The position numbers and the translations under genes are program-made. This document shows positions 17,692 through 28,591 of a stretch of DNA of 64,000 nt, piece by piece; positions within the stretch are counted from its first letter, which is position 1, and each line of letters starts with the position of its first letter. The notes beneath the pieces are model-generated. The model made no database searches. It was not told the DNA's origin and saw nothing but the letters and a program-made list of their open reading frames with translations. Source of the stretch: Pseudomonas bananamidigenes (lineage in GTDB: Bacteria > Pseudomonadota > Gammaproteobacteria > Pseudomonadales > Pseudomonadaceae); assembly GCF_001679645.1 (NCBI RefSeq), contig NZ_LRUN01000022.1, positions 223,373 to 287,372 of the forward strand. The letters are read 5' to 3'.

Positions 17692-19965
17692 ATGAGCGCA
17701 CAGCCCGGCCCGGTCAATCGCCGTGTGCTGATCGTCGACGATACGCCGTCGATCCACGACGATTATGCAAAAATCCTCAAACCCTCCAGCGTTGCGGACG
17801 GCAATCTGGACGAAACCGAGAGCCTGTTGTTCGGCACCCCGTCCAGCGCGGCGGACTCCTCCAGAGACCCCTTTGAACTGGACTCGGCCTTTCAGGGCCG
17901 GGAAGCGCTGGACAAGATCGAAGCCGCCCTGGCCGCCCGTCGTCCCTACGCCATGGCCTTCATCGACATGCGCATGCCGCCGGGCTGGGATGGCCTGGAA
18001 ACCATCGAGCGACTCTGGCAGGTCGATCCCAAGCTGCAAGTGGTTCTGTGCACCGCCTATTCCGATCATGCACTCGAAGAGATCGACCGCAGGCTGCCCC
18101 TGAACGATCGCCTGCTGATCCTGAAAAAACCGTTCGATGCGATCGAAATCCGTCAGATGGCCAGTGCCCTGACCGTCAAATGGCAAATGACCGAAGACGC
18201 CGCGCTGAAGATGAATCTGCTGGAGCAGGCCGTGCAGGAACGCACGCGCGAGCTGTCCGATGCCAACATCATCGTGCAGAACAGCCCGACCATCCTGTAC
18301 CGGCTGCGCGGCGAGCCGTCGTTTCCGCTGATGTACATGTCCCACAACATCACCCGCTACGGGCATGCGGCGGCCGATCTGGTGGGGGTGCAAAACTGGG
18401 CGCGAAAGCTGATCCACCCCGACGATCAGGCCAGTGTCGACGCCGCCATGGCCCGGGTGCTGGAGCGCGATGCCGTAGGCGCTTCGATCGAGTTTCGCCT
18501 GCGCACCGGTGACGGCTCCTGGCGCTGGGTGGAGAACCGTTACGTGCCGGTGCGTGATCAGGATGGCCGCCTGCTGGAAGTCGAAGGGATCATTCTCGAC
18601 ATCACCGAACGCCGGTTGGCCGAGGAGAAAATGGCCCATCTGGCCCGCACGGACGGCCTCACCGGGCTGGCCAACCGTGCCACGCTGATCGAGCGCCTGC
18701 ACCAGGCCTTTGCCGCTGCCCGCCGGGGAGCGGCGCCCTTCGCGGTGTTCTACCTGGATCTGGATCACTTCAAACGGATCAACGACACCCTCGGTCATCC
18801 GGTCGGCGATCTGCTCTTGCAGGAGGTGGCGCGGCGGATCAGGTCCAACGTTCGGGAAAACGACGTGGTGGCGCGCCTGGGTGGCGATGAATTCGCGCTC
18901 CTGCAACTGGACGTCAGTGATCCGACCCAGTCCGCCGCCATTGCCGCCAAGATCCGCGATGCGCTGCTGGAGCCTTATCACCTGGCAGGCAACGCCGTAC
19001 ACATCTCCGTCAGTATCGGCATCTGCCTTTACCGCTCCGCCAGTCTGGATGCGGACAGTCTGCTGGCCGGCGCCGACATGGCGCTGTACCGTGCCAAAGA
19101 GACGGGGCGCAACCAGTATCAGTTCTATTCCGAGGAAATCACCCGGGAAGTGGCCGAACGCATGACCCTGACCGAGGAACTGATGACGGCCCTCACCGGG
19201 GGCGGCCTGAAACTCGACTACCTGCCGGAAGTGGACCTGCACAGCGGCAGGATTCTGGGCATGGCCGCGCAGGTCAGCTGGCAGCATCCCAGGCTCGGCC
19301 TGCTGCCGGCTTCGGCCTTCGTGCCGGCGGCGGAAAAGACCGGCGCGATCATTCCACTGGGGCGCTGGATCCTCAATCAGGCCTGCTGGCAGATGCGCCA
19401 GTGGCAGAACGAGGGTGTGGCACCGCCGGTGATGGCGATCAAGATTTCCCTGGCGCAGCTCAAGAGCGGACCCGAACTCATCTACGACGTGCTGCGCATC
19501 GCGGCCCGCTGGGAACTGGCGCCATGGGATCTGCGCTTCGATGTCACCGAAGCCACACTGGCCCAGACCCAATGGACCCACAACGATGCGCTGCCGCGCC
19601 TGCGCGAACTGGGTGTGACCATCGCCATCGATGACTTCGGCACCGAGTATTCATCGTTCGATTACCTGAAGACCTACCGGGTCAATCACCTCAAGCTTTC
19701 CCAGTCCCTGATCGACAATGCGGCCCAGGACGATGAGGGGGCCAGCAGGCTGCGGGCGATCGTCAATTTCGCCCGGGATCTGGGGATCGACATCAGCGCC
19801 GAGGGCATCCAGTCTTCGGATCAGGGCGCGCCACTTGCGTCCAGCACAACGTTGAAGAGCGTACAGGGCTTGTGCCTCAGTGCAGCCGTCAGTCCCGAGC
19901 AGGCTGCCCGCTTGTTGAAGGCCGGGAGCGCGAGCACCCCGCTTGCCGGGGAGGACGACGGATGA
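17692..19965 (+). CDS. Response regulator: receiver-PAS-GGDEF-degenerate EAL
   Basis: A 757-aa protein. It has a receiver (acceptor Asp92 in [12 protein letters not shown]), a PAS/PAC region (about 190-310), an intact GGDEF motif at 397-401 with inhibitory-site RxxD at 388-391, and a C-terminal EAL domain from about 500. The EAL signature is lost: GMAAQVSW at 523-530 stands where GxEALxRW is expected, and the Asn and KID positions are also changed. It should therefore make c-di-GMP and not degrade it. Its stop overlaps the next start (ATGA), so it is first in a translationally coupled operon. The receiver is closely similar to those of genes 2 and 5 of the operon. Confidence 0.9.
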   Translation: MSAQPGPVNRRVLIVDDTPSIHDDYAKILKPSSVADGNLDETESLLFGTPSSAADSSRDPFELDSAFQGREALDKIEAALAARRPYAMAFIDMRMPPGWDGLETIERLWQVDPKLQVVLCTAYSDHALEEIDRRLPLNDRLLILKKPFDAIEIRQMASALTVKWQMTEDAALKMNLLEQAVQERTRELSDANIIVQNSPTILYRLRGEPSFPLMYMSHNITRYGHAAADLVGVQNWARKLIHPDDQASVDAAMARVLERDAVGASIEFRLRTGDGSWRWVENRYVPVRDQDGRLLEVEGIILDITERRLAEEKMAHLARTDGLTGLANRATLIERLHQAFAAARRGAAPFAVFYLDLDHFKRINDTLGHPVGDLLLQEVARRIRSNVRENDVVARLGGDEFALLQLDVSDPTQSAAIAAKIRDALLEPYHLAGNAVHISVSIGICLYRSASLDADSLLAGADMALYRAKETGRNQYQFYSEEITREVAERMTLTEELMTALTGGGLKLDYLPEVDLHSGRILGMAAQVSWQHPRLGLLPASAFVPAAEKTGAIIPLGRWILNQACWQMRQWQNEGVAPPVMAIKISLAQLKSGPELIYDVLRIAARWELAPWDLRFDVTEATLAQTQWTHNDALPRLRELGVTIAIDDFGTEYSSFDYLKTYRVNHLKLSQSLIDNAAQDDEGASRLRAIVNFARDLGIDISAEGIQSSDQGAPLASSTTLKSVQGLCLSAAVSPEQAARLLKAGSASTPLAGEDDG

Positions 19966-21836
19966 AAGCGCCTTTTCCCCAGACCAACCGGCGGATCCTG
20001 ATCGTCGACGACACACCGGCGATCCATGCCGACTTCCGCAAGATCCTCTGTCCCGACAAGGAGAGCGACAGGGATCTGAGCGGCCTCGAACAGACGCTGT
20101 TCGGCACCCGGCAAACGCCGCACCTGACCTTCCAGCTCGACTCGGCCTACCAGGGCCAGGAAGCCCTGAAACTGGTGCAGGATGCGCTGGACGAAGGCCG
20201 TCCCTATGCCCTCGCCTTCACCGACATGCGCATGCCCCCGGGCTGGGACGGTCTGGAAACCGTCGAAAAACTCTGGGCGATCGATCCGAACCTGCAAATC
20301 GCCCTGTGCACCGCCTACTCCGACTACAGCTGGGAAGCCATGGCCGAACGCCTGGAATTCGGCGATCAACTGCTGATCCTGAAAAAACCGTTCGACACGC
20401 TGGAAATCCGCCAGATGGCCAATGCCCTGACCTGGAAGTGGCAACTGGCTCAGGACGCAGCACTGAAAATGCTCAACCTCGAAAAAACCATCGAGGCGCG
20501 TGTGCATGAATTGCTCAAGGTCTCGCACCTGCTGCAATACGACAGCCTCACGGGCCTGCCCAACAGCACCTTGCTGGGGGACCGCCTGAGTCAGTCGCTG
20601 GCGGCCTGCCGGCGTCACGACAAACAACTGGTGGTGATGTTTCTCGGCATGGATCGCTTCAAGCGTATCAACAATGCACTCGGCCACCCCGCCGGCGACG
20701 AAATGCTCAAACGGGTCGGCCAGCAACTGCAGAACACCGTGCGCGAATCCGACTCGGTGTTTCGCTACGGCTCCGACGAGTTCGTGGTGATTCTCAGCGA
20801 CATCGATCATCCCCACCAGACTCACGGCATCGCCGAAAAACTGCTGGCGGCCATCCGTATTCCGCAAACGATCCTCGGCCATGACCTCAGCGTCACCGCC
20901 AGCCTGGGCATCAGCCTCTACCCCGACGACGGTCTGGAGGCCATCGAGCTGATCAAAAAAGCTGAAACGGCCATGCGCAGCGCCAAGGAAAACGGCCCGA
21001 ACGAGATCAGCTTCTTCATCGAAGCCATGAACCAGCGCGCCAGGGAACAGCAAGGTATCGAAACCGGCATTCGTCAGGCGCTGCAACGGCACGAATTTGT
21101 CCTGCACTACCAACCGAAAATCGATCTGGCCAGCGGTCGCGTGGTGGGTGCCGAAGCCTTGGTGCGCTGGCAGAAACCGGGACACGGCTGGGTGTTTCCG
21201 TCGGAGTTCATCCCCGTGGCCGAAGACAGCGGCCTGATCGTGCCATTGAGCAAATGGGTGTTGGGCGAGGCCTGTCGCCAGACCCGTGAGTGGCAGACGG
21301 CGGGCCTGCCGCCGATCCGCATGTCGGTCAACACCTCGGCCATCGATTTTCGCCAGCGCCTTTTCGTCGAGGGCATCGAACAGGTGCTGGCACAGACCGG
21401 GCTGGATCCCCGTCTGCTGGAGCTGGAAATCACCGAAGGCGTACTGATGCAGAACGTCGACGCCACCATGCGCGCTCTGAATCGCTTGAAGGTGCTGGGC
21501 GTCAGGCTGGCCATCGATGACTTCGGCACCGGATATTCCAGCCTGAGTTATCTGCGACGTTTCCCCATCGACGTCCTGAAAATCGATCAATCGTTCATTC
21601 GCGGCCTGAGCCATGACAGCAACGACGCCGCGCTGGTCGGCGCGATCATCAGCCTGGGCAAGAGCCTGAACCTGAACGTCATCGCCGAAGGCGTGGAGAC
21701 CGCACAACAGCTGGCCTTTCTCAGAGCACACCATTGCGAGGAGGGCCAGGGCTTCCACTTCAGCAAAGCCCTGCCGGCGGATGCTTTCGCCCGCCTGCTG
21801 GTTGCCGGCTTGCCCGGCCCATGGAGCGCGGCATGA
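19962..21836 (+). CDS. Response regulator: receiver-GGDEF-EAL, probable c-di-GMP phosphodiesterase
   Basis: A 624-aa protein. The receiver (Asp88 in [12 protein letters not shown]) leads into a GGDEF domain whose motif reads GSDEF (270-274) with RxxD at 261-264, and then a fully conserved EAL domain: EALVRW at 398-403, [26 protein letters not shown] and AEGVET. It is therefore most likely a phosphodiesterase, with the GGDEF part regulatory or weakly active. ATG 19962 overlaps the stop of the previous gene, and its own stop overlaps the peroxidase start. It lacks the PAS region of its upstream paralogue. Confidence 0.92.
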   Translation: MKAPFPQTNRRILIVDDTPAIHADFRKILCPDKESDRDLSGLEQTLFGTRQTPHLTFQLDSAYQGQEALKLVQDALDEGRPYALAFTDMRMPPGWDGLETVEKLWAIDPNLQIALCTAYSDYSWEAMAERLEFGDQLLILKKPFDTLEIRQMANALTWKWQLAQDAALKMLNLEKTIEARVHELLKVSHLLQYDSLTGLPNSTLLGDRLSQSLAACRRHDKQLVVMFLGMDRFKRINNALGHPAGDEMLKRVGQQLQNTVRESDSVFRYGSDEFVVILSDIDHPHQTHGIAEKLLAAIRIPQTILGHDLSVTASLGISLYPDDGLEAIELIKKAETAMRSAKENGPNEISFFIEAMNQRAREQQGIETGIRQALQRHEFVLHYQPKIDLASGRVVGAEALVRWQKPGHGWVFPSEFIPVAEDSGLIVPLSKWVLGEACRQTREWQTAGLPPIRMSVNTSAIDFRQRLFVEGIEQVLAQTGLDPRLLELEITEGVLMQNVDATMRALNRLKVLGVRLAIDDFGTGYSSLSYLRRFPIDVLKIDQSFIRGLSHDSNDAALVGAIISLGKSLNLNVIAEGVETAQQLAFLRAHHCEEGQGFHFSKALPADAFARLLVAGLPGPWSAA

Positions 21837-22801
21837 ATACGCTGACGACGTACCGGTCATGCCGAGTTCTGTGCCTGATGCTTTTCGCTTGCTGCACCGG
21901 CATCGCTGCCGCGCCGCTGGACGAACCCCTCAAACCCGTGCCCGACATGCCGCGGCAGGATCCGGAACGGGTCGAACTGGGGCGCCGACTGTTCCACGAC
22001 CCACGGCTGTCGGTGAACAACAGCCTGTCCTGCGCCAGTTGCCATCAACTGGACAAGAACGGTGCCGACAGCCGGGCCCTGTCCCTCGGGTTCGATGGCC
22101 TGCCGGTAGCGGTCAACACCCCGACCGTATTCAATGCCAGCCTCAACTTCCGCCAGTTCTGGGACGGGCGCGTGGAGACGCTGGAGGAGCAAAGCAATGT
22201 CGTCATCACCAGTCCCCACGAGATGGGCAACGACTGGAACACCGTCGTGCAGCGGATTGCCGGCGATCCTGACTATCAGCGCTCGTTCGGCGCCGCCTAC
22301 CCGGACGCCGTGACCAAAGCCAATATCCAGAACGCCCTGACAAGCTTCGAACGCACTCTGCTGACACCGGGTTCACGTTTCGACCAGTACCTGCAAGGCA
22401 ACACCGACATCCTGACCCTCGATGAAAAATACGGCTATCAGCGCTTCAAGGACTACGGCTGTATCGCTTGCCATCAGGGCGTGAACATCGGCGGCAACAT
22501 GTATCAGAAGTTCGGGGTATTCGGCGATTACATCGCCGACCGTGGCCATCCGACGGAGGCCGACCAGGGCCGCTTCAACGTGACCGCAGACGAGGCCGAT
22601 CGGGCCGTGTTCAAGGTGCCGAGCCTGCGCAACGTCGCATTGACCGCGCCGTATTTTCACGACGGTTCGGCGCCCACTCTGGAACGGGCCGTGGACGTGA
22701 TGTTCCAGTATCAGCTGGGGCGCATGCCGAGCGAGGAAGACAAGGCGCTGATCATCGAATTTCTCAAGACCCTGACCGGACACTGGGAGGGCCAGCCATG
22801 A
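21833..22801 (+). CDS. Di-haem cytochrome c peroxidase family protein
   Basis: A 322-aa exported protein with two c-type haem motifs, CASCH (67-71) and CIACH (210-214), and the arrangement of the bacterial di-haem peroxidase/MauG family. Members reduce hydrogen peroxide in the periplasm or carry out other oxidations. A signal peptide covers residues 1-27; LFAC (17-20) is a poor lipobox match, so a lipoprotein is possible but less likely. It is coupled by ATGA overlaps to the c-di-GMP gene before it and to the membrane kinase after it, which suggests it feeds a redox or peroxide state into this signalling unit rather than serving only respiration. Confidence 0.9.
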   Translation: MNTLTTYRSCRVLCLMLFACCTGIAAAPLDEPLKPVPDMPRQDPERVELGRRLFHDPRLSVNNSLSCASCHQLDKNGADSRALSLGFDGLPVAVNTPTVFNASLNFRQFWDGRVETLEEQSNVVITSPHEMGNDWNTVVQRIAGDPDYQRSFGAAYPDAVTKANIQNALTSFERTLLTPGSRFDQYLQGNTDILTLDEKYGYQRFKDYGCIACHQGVNIGGNMYQKFGVFGDYIADRGHPTEADQGRFNVTADEADRAVFKVPSLRNVALTAPYFHDGSAPTLERAVDVMFQYQLGRMPSEEDKALIIEFLKTLTGHWEGQP

Positions 22802-24615
22802 TGACCACCGTCTCGGGGCGGCGCAGCCTGCTGTTGCTCAGTCTCCTGGCCGTCGTGCTGGCCTCGATCCTGGTGTTTCTCTACCTCAAGTCCAGCTCCG
22901 AGCAGACCACCACCTACACCGAATCCCGGGACCTGATCCGTCAGATCAAGCAACAGGATTCGCAGTGGGAAAGCGAGGTCCTCAAGGCCCGGGTGGCAAT
23001 CACCCACAATTACGACCCGCTGGTCTCGCCAATGAACGAGATGAATCGCCTGTGGGCACGCTTCGAATCCATGGACACCGGACAGCGGAGTGACGAATCC
23101 AGGCAATGGGACCATGCCCGCGAACGCTTTCTGGACGCCATGCAGGAAAAGACCCGACTGGTGGAACAGTTCAAGTCGCACAACGCGCTGTTGCGCAACT
23201 CCCTGGCGTTTCTGCCGAGCGCCGAGGATGACATTCAGGCGCAACTGGCCAATCTGTCCGACCTCGACAAGATCCAGTTGCAGAACATCGTCACCGACAC
23301 CTATGACCTGTTGCTCAGCGCCCTGGAGTTCGCTCAGGTCGCCTCCGACGACAAGGCCTCGGACATTGAAGTGGGCTTGAACAAACTGGCGGTGAATGCG
23401 CAACGCCTGCCGGCGAACTTTCAGATGCCGATCAGGATCCTCAGCGAACACATCGCCCTGATCCTGCGCGAACAACCGATCGTCAACCACCTGCTCGATC
23501 AGATCGAGGCGATACCCGTGGCCGAGCGGCTGGATACCATCACCAACATGCTCGACCTGGATCAGCAGCAGGCCGAACGAACCGACCAGAAGTACCATTT
23601 CTATCTGCTGGTGTTTTCTGTCCTGCTGATGCTGTCGCTGCTGTGGCTGGCCATCCGCCTGATTCGCAGCTTCGCTGAGATCAACCGGGTCAATGCGGCG
23701 TTGCAGACGGCCAACGATGTGCTCGAACAACGGGTCGACGAGCGGACCCGCGAACTGAAGAACGCGCAGAGCGAACTGCTCGACGCCGCACGCCAGGCCG
23801 GCATGGCGGAAATTGCCACCAACGTACTGCACAACGTCGGCAACGTGCTCAACAGCGTGAACATCTCTTCCGACCTGATCTCGCGCAAACTGCACAGCAG
23901 CAAGGCCCTGGGGCTGGGCAAGGCGATGCAACTGATCAACGAACACCCGCACGACCTCGGGTCGTTCCTGACCGAAGATGCCAAGGGCAAACTGCTGCCC
24001 GGCTACCTCAATCAGCTGGTGGGCGCCATCGCCCAGGAACAACAGGAAATGGCCGACGAACTGGCCCAGATGAACAAGAGCGTCGATCACATCAAGGACA
24101 TCGTGGCCACCCAGCAATCCTATGCCGGGGCCAACAGCATGACCGAGCCGCTGTACATCAACGAACTGCTCGAAGACGCCCTGCGCATGAATGCCGGGGC
24201 GCTCACCCGGCATCACGTCACGGTGGTCAAGGAATACGGCGACGTGCCCCAGGTGATGGGCGACAAGCACCGCCTGCTGCTGATCCTGATCAACCTGATC
24301 AGCAACGCCAAGTACGCGATGGCCGACCTCAGCAACCGCCCACGGACCATTACCCTGGGGGTGAGGATCGTCGATGAAGGCTTTCTGGAAATCAGCGTCA
24401 GGGACGATGGCGAAGGCATCGCACCGGAGAACATGACGCGGATCTTTGCCCACGGTTTCACCACCCGCAAGGATGGCCACGGCTTCGGTCTGCACAGTTG
24501 CGCCCTGGCGGCCATCGAAATGAACGGCCACCTCACCGCCCACAGCGACGGGCCCGGACTGGGTGCCGTGTTCACCTTGCAGATTCCGCTGATCAAGGTA
24601 ACGGAGCACGCATGA
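22798..24615 (+). CDS. Membrane sensor histidine kinase
   Basis: A 605-aa protein with membrane segments at about 9-30 and 266-289, enclosing a periplasmic helical sensor domain of about 235 residues, then a coiled coil (about 296-330), a phosphoacceptor helix with His345 in VLHNVGNVLNSV, and a HATPase domain (N-box NLISNAKYAM, G-box GHGFGLHS). The H-box belongs to the HNVGN type rather than the usual HEIRNP. It overlaps the peroxidase gene before it and the hybrid regulator-kinase after it. Its periplasmic domain faces the same compartment as the peroxidase; the natural partners are the three receiver proteins of the same operon. Confidence 0.9.
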   Translation: MMTTVSGRRSLLLLSLLAVVLASILVFLYLKSSSEQTTTYTESRDLIRQIKQQDSQWESEVLKARVAITHNYDPLVSPMNEMNRLWARFESMDTGQRSDESRQWDHARERFLDAMQEKTRLVEQFKSHNALLRNSLAFLPSAEDDIQAQLANLSDLDKIQLQNIVTDTYDLLLSALEFAQVASDDKASDIEVGLNKLAVNAQRLPANFQMPIRILSEHIALILREQPIVNHLLDQIEAIPVAERLDTITNMLDLDQQQAERTDQKYHFYLLVFSVLLMLSLLWLAIRLIRSFAEINRVNAALQTANDVLEQRVDERTRELKNAQSELLDAARQAGMAEIATNVLHNVGNVLNSVNISSDLISRKLHSSKALGLGKAMQLINEHPHDLGSFLTEDAKGKLLPGYLNQLVGAIAQEQQEMADELAQMNKSVDHIKDIVATQQSYAGANSMTEPLYINELLEDALRMNAGALTRHHVTVVKEYGDVPQVMGDKHRLLLILINLISNAKYAMADLSNRPRTITLGVRIVDEGFLEISVRDDGEGIAPENMTRIFAHGFTTRKDGHGFGLHSCALAAIEMNGHLTAHSDGPGLGAVFTLQIPLIKVTEHA

Positions 24616-26015
24616 GCGAACTGTCGAACCGCCGCATCCTGCTGATCGACGACATGCCGTCGATCCACGAAGACTTTCGCAAGATCCTGACACCCAACCG
24701 GGCGCAGTCGGTGGAGCTGGATGAAATGGAAGCGGCCCTGTTCGGTGCACCCGCCCGTCCCCGGCGGGACGCGTTCGAACTGGACTCCGCCTATGGCGGC
24801 GAAGAAGGCCTGGCCAAGCTCAACCTGGCCTTGCAGGAGCAATGCCCCTACGCGCTGGCCTTCGTCGACATGCGCATGCCCGACGGCTGGGACGGGGCAA
24901 AGACCATCGAGCAACTGTGGCTGCAGGATCCGCAATTGCAGGTGGTGGTCTGCACCGCCTATTCCGACTATTCCTGGGATGAACTGCTCGATCGCCTGCA
25001 CGCCCATGACCGGCTGCTGATCCTGAAAAAACCCTTCGACAACATCGAAGTCCAGCAGATGGCCAACACCCTGCTGACCAAATGGCAGATGACCGAACGC
25101 GCATCGCTGCAAATGCATCATCTGGAACACCTGGTGGACCAGCGCACCGCCCAGTTCCGCCAGGCCAGCGAGGCCCTGCAACGGGAAATCGACGAACGCA
25201 AGCAACTGGAAGGCCAGCTGGTGCAATCGGAAAAACTCGCCTCGCTGGGGCAACTGGCCGCCGGCGTCGCCCATGAAATCAACAACCCGATCGGATTCGT
25301 TTCCTCCAACCTCGGCACCCTCGACGGCTACTTTCAGCAACTGCTGACCCTGCTCGGCGCCTGTCGGACCGCCGAACAGAGCCTGTCCGCCGAACAGGCC
25401 GCGCAACTGCAGCAACTGCGTGAACACCTCGAAGTGGATTTTCTGCTGGAAGACATTCCGGTGCTGATCCGGGAATCCAAGGAAGGCATCGGCCGGGTCG
25501 GGCAGATCGTCAAGGATCTGAAGGACTTCTCCCGGGTCGACGCCCGACAGCAATGGCAATGGGCGAACCTGCAACAGGGGATCGATTCGACGCTGAACAT
25601 CGTCGCCAGCGAACTCAAATACAAGGCCGACGTGGTCAAGGAATATCAGGACATTCCGGAGATCGAATGCCTGCCCTCGCAGATCAATCAGGTCATCATG
25701 AACCTGGTGGTCAACGCGGCGCAGGCCATGGGCGCCGAACGCGGCACCATTACCCTGCGCACCGCTGTGCAAGGAGAGTCGGCGATCATCGAAGTGGCCG
25801 ACAACGGTTCGGGCATCGCGCCCGACACCCTGCAGAAAATCTTCGATCCGTTCTTCACCACCAAACCCGTAGGCCAGGGGACAGGCCTGGGTCTGTCGCT
25901 GTCTTACGGCATCGTGAAAAAGCACGGCGGGGACATTTCAGTCAGCAGCACGCCGGGCGTCGGCACCACGTTCCGCGTGCAACTGCCGTTGCGCCAGACC
26001 CGGCCTGCGGCGTGA
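24612..26015 (+). CDS. Receiver-histidine kinase protein (PA2571-like)
   Basis: A 467-aa cytoplasmic protein with an N-terminal receiver (Asp86 in [12 protein letters not shown]), a coiled coil (about 165-205), and a kinase core with His221 in [11 protein letters not shown] and a HATPase ([28 protein letters not shown]). Having a receiver before a kinase in a soluble protein suggests a relay step that modulates its own kinase. The receiver is paralogous to those of the two c-di-GMP proteins at the front of the operon. It is the last gene of the operon and converges on the permease gene 7 bases away. PA2571 of P. aeruginosa is the likely relative, judged from its neighbourhood with the YN-GYP regulator. 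Confidence 0.9.
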   Translation: MSELSNRRILLIDDMPSIHEDFRKILTPNRAQSVELDEMEAALFGAPARPRRDAFELDSAYGGEEGLAKLNLALQEQCPYALAFVDMRMPDGWDGAKTIEQLWLQDPQLQVVVCTAYSDYSWDELLDRLHAHDRLLILKKPFDNIEVQQMANTLLTKWQMTERASLQMHHLEHLVDQRTAQFRQASEALQREIDERKQLEGQLVQSEKLASLGQLAAGVAHEINNPIGFVSSNLGTLDGYFQQLLTLLGACRTAEQSLSAEQAAQLQQLREHLEVDFLLEDIPVLIRESKEGIGRVGQIVKDLKDFSRVDARQQWQWANLQQGIDSTLNIVASELKYKADVVKEYQDIPEIECLPSQINQVIMNLVVNAAQAMGAERGTITLRTAVQGESAIIEVADNGSGIAPDTLQKIFDPFFTTKPVGQGTGLGLSLSYGIVKKHGGDISVSSTPGVGTTFRVQLPLRQTRPAA

Positions 26016-26022
26016 TGTCAGG

Positions 26023-27348
26023 TCAGCTCGCTTCCTGGAAATCCATCTCCGGCGGCTGGCGGCGGAAACCACCCGTGAGCATTGCCAGATACACCACGCC
26101 AATCGCCAGCCAGCTCAGGCCCAGATACACCGCCAGGTGATCGAGGCTGACCATCAGCCACAAGTCCGCCGCCAGACCGATGAACGGGAAGACCAGAAAC
26201 AGCATCAACTCGCGCGGGCCTTTCTTCTTGCCACCGATCCAGTAATGAAAGATCACCGACAGGTTGACCAGACTGAACGCCAGGAACGCGCCGAAGTTGA
26301 TGAACGACGTCGAGGTGGTCACGTCGAGTTTCAGCGCCAGCAAGGCTACCACCGCACACAGCAGGATGCTGTTGACCGGGGTGCCGAAACGCTCGTGCAA
26401 AGTGCCGAAGAACGACTTGGGCAACACACCGTCACGGCCCATGGCGAACAGCAGCCGCGAGCCACTGGCCTGGGCAGACAGACCCGAGGCGAACTGACCG
26501 ACGATCAGGCCGATCAGGAAGATCGAAACGAACAGGTCACCCCCGATGTTGCGCGCAATTTCATAGGCCGCCGAGTCGACGTTATCGAACTGAAACGACG
26601 GATGGGCGACCTGCACGAAGTACGACACAGCAACGAAAATCAGCCCGCCGATCAGCGTGATCAGCATGATCGCCCGGGGAATGGTGCGGCGTGAATCACG
26701 GGTTTCCTCGGTCAAGGTGCTGACCGCATCGAAACCGAGGAACGAATAACAGGCGATGGCGGCGCCACTCATGATCAACGGCATTTGCATGTCGCCGTTG
26801 AGGAACGGTTTGATCGACCACAATGGCGTGCTGGCGTCGCCACTGAGGTAATGCACGCACAGGGCGACAAAGGCAACCAGCACCAGAAACTGCACCAGCA
26901 TCAGCAAGGCATTGATGCCGTTGGCCAGCTTCAGGCCGATGATGTTGATCGCGCTGGTGATGCCGATAAAGGCCAGCACCCAGATCCATTGCGGGATCGA
27001 CGGGAACGCCGAAGCGAGGTACGCGGCGCCGATCAGCCAGATCGCCATCGGCAGAAACAGGTAATCGAGCAGCACGGCCCAACCGGCGATGAAACCGAGT
27101 TTCGGGCTGATGGCCTTTCGCACATAGCTGTAGGCCGAGCCGGCCACCGGGAATGCAGCCGCCATGCGGCCATAGCTCATGGCGGTGAAGAACATCGCCA
27201 CCAGCGCCGCCAGATACGCGGCGGGCACCATGCCAGCGGTGGATTGGGCGAGGATGCCGAAGGTGCCGAGGACAATGATCGGCGTCATGTAGGCGATGCC
27301 GAACAGCACCACCGACCCCAGCGAAAGGGTGCGTTGCAAACGAGCCAT
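26023..27348 (-). CDS. APC-family amino acid/polyamine permease
   Basis: A 441-aa inner-membrane transporter with about 12 hydrophobic segments and the family's N-terminal pattern (GIAYMTPIIVLGTFG; AFPVAGSAYSYVRKAI). It resembles the putrescine importer PuuP branch of the APC superfamily. ATG 27348 opens the first membrane segment at the right distance. The nearby carbon-nitrogen hydrolase and LuxR-type regulator suggest uptake and breakdown of an amide or amine compound, but they are separated by a 297-bp repeat-containing gap, so co-transcription is not shown. Confidence 0.85.
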   Translation of the reverse strand: MARLQRTLSLGSVVLFGIAYMTPIIVLGTFGILAQSTAGMVPAAYLAALVAMFFTAMSYGRMAAAFPVAGSAYSYVRKAISPKLGFIAGWAVLLDYLFLPMAIWLIGAAYLASAFPSIPQWIWVLAFIGITSAINIIGLKLANGINALLMLVQFLVLVAFVALCVHYLSGDASTPLWSIKPFLNGDMQMPLIMSGAAIACYSFLGFDAVSTLTEETRDSRRTIPRAIMLITLIGGLIFVAVSYFVQVAHPSFQFDNVDSAAYEIARNIGGDLFVSIFLIGLIVGQFASGLSAQASGSRLLFAMGRDGVLPKSFFGTLHERFGTPVNSILLCAVVALLALKLDVTTSTSFINFGAFLAFSLVNLSVIFHYWIGGKKKGPRELMLFLVFPFIGLAADLWLMVSLDHLAVYLGLSWLAIGVVYLAMLTGGFRRQPPEMDFQEAS

Positions 27349-27645
27349 GGGCGACTTACTCCGGATTTTATTGGATTTATGGCAGAGGCCGAGTTCGGCG
27401 AGTGTTTTGGGTGTTTGGTTATTGTTCTGGTGTCATCTGAATAGTGGTATGACTTGAGATCCATCCCCCTCATCGGAACGCCGCCCGCCCAGCCCTCTCC
27501 CCCCAGCGGGGGCGAGGGGGAAAGGGAGCAGATCGGGGGCTTTTCAAACCTGAGTTCAACTCGATTTCTCAGGTCGATGTACTTCGTATGAACACCTCGG
27601 TCGGTCCCCTCTCCCTCTGGGAGAGGGTTAGGGTGAGGGCAGCGG
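27349..27645. repeat. Intergenic region with two C/G-rich palindromic repeats
   Basis: This gap has no gene I can support. It contains a G/C-rich inverted element near 27493-27527 and a clear repeat at 27607-27639, where CCCTCTCCC / GGGAGAGGG forms a 9-bp stem with a TCT loop, followed by TTAGGGTGAGGG. The second is a well-known type of intergenic palindrome in proteobacteria. It lies just after the hydrolase stop codon in the direction of transcription and may act as a terminator or mRNA stabiliser. Confidence 0.65.
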
Positions 27646-28467
27646 TTAACGGGCAGGAATCAAAAGCTCCCGAACACCACCATCCCGCTCCACCACCTCC
27701 CCCGGCAACTTCAACCGCTGATCATCCAGATAGCGATAATCCTTGCGCGCCAGCTCCAGCTGAGCGAAATCCAGCTCGACACTGAACCGCCCTTCCTCAC
27801 GCCCGGCCTCGAACAGCACCGTGCCCAACGGGTCCACCAGCGCACTGCCGCCGGCGAACATCAACCCGTCATCCCCCGCTTCCACGCGATTGACCATCAG
27901 TGCAAACGCCTGGTTTTCTTGGGCCCGGGCCATGATTGCGGTGCGGTGAGTCGGGCCGTAAGGGTCCATGTTGCCGTTGGTGACGATCAGCAATTCAGCC
28001 CCCAGTTGCGCCAGGGCACGGGCGGACTCCGGGAACTCGATGTCGTAGCAGATCAGCAGACCGACCCGCACGCCGTTCCACAGGCAGGTGGCGTAACGGT
28101 CGCCGGCTTCGAACACACCGCGATCCGAGGCCCAGAGGTGGGTCTTGCGGTATTTCAGGGCGATGCCCTCGGGGGTGATCAGCAGCGTGGTGTTGTAGAA
28201 GCGGCCGTTGTCGTTTTCGGCCATGCCAATCACCACGGCGAGGTTGCGTTCGCGGGCAGCGGCCTGCACCGCGCTGACGGTCGGCCCGTCCAGCGGCTCG
28301 GCGATCTGCGCCACGGTGTCGGCGGTCGGGAAGCCCATCAGGTGGGTCTCGGGAAACACGATCAGTTGCGTGTCGGCCGGGCACGCGGCAATCGCCGCCA
28401 GGGCGCGTTCCAGGTTGTACGCCGTGTCTTTGTCACGGCCCGCCAGTTGGGCGAGTTCGACTTTCAT
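27646..28467 (-). CDS. Carbon-nitrogen hydrolase (nitrilase/amidase superfamily)
   Basis: A 273-aa protein with the superfamily's catalytic triad in its normal contexts: Glu40 in VFPETHLMGF, Lys108 in KYRKTHLW and Cys140 in LLICYDIEFPE. It should hydrolyse an amide or nitrile, probably an amine-derived amide given the adjacent permease. ATG 28467 has AAGGA 6 bases upstream and is the start expected for the family; the frame extends 64 codons upstream into the divergent regulator gene and is not coding there. It shares a 124-bp divergent promoter region with the LuxR-type regulator. Confidence 0.9.
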   Translation of the reverse strand: MKVELAQLAGRDKDTAYNLERALAAIAACPADTQLIVFPETHLMGFPTADTVAQIAEPLDGPTVSAVQAAARERNLAVVIGMAENDNGRFYNTTLLITPEGIALKYRKTHLWASDRGVFEAGDRYATCLWNGVRVGLLICYDIEFPESARALAQLGAELLIVTNGNMDPYGPTHRTAIMARAQENQAFALMVNRVEAGDDGLMFAGGSALVDPLGTVLFEAGREEGRFSVELDFAQLELARKDYRYLDDQRLKLPGEVVERDGGVRELLIPAR

Positions 28468-28591
28468 GGGGAGTCCTTGTGATGAGCGCCGGGGTCGAAG
28501 GATTGCCCGGCGGCGGTCTGTGGGCCAGTATGCTTCCCATTCGACCGGCCAGGGAATCACGCGGCCGGGGTAACCCGATAGGGGTAGAGGC

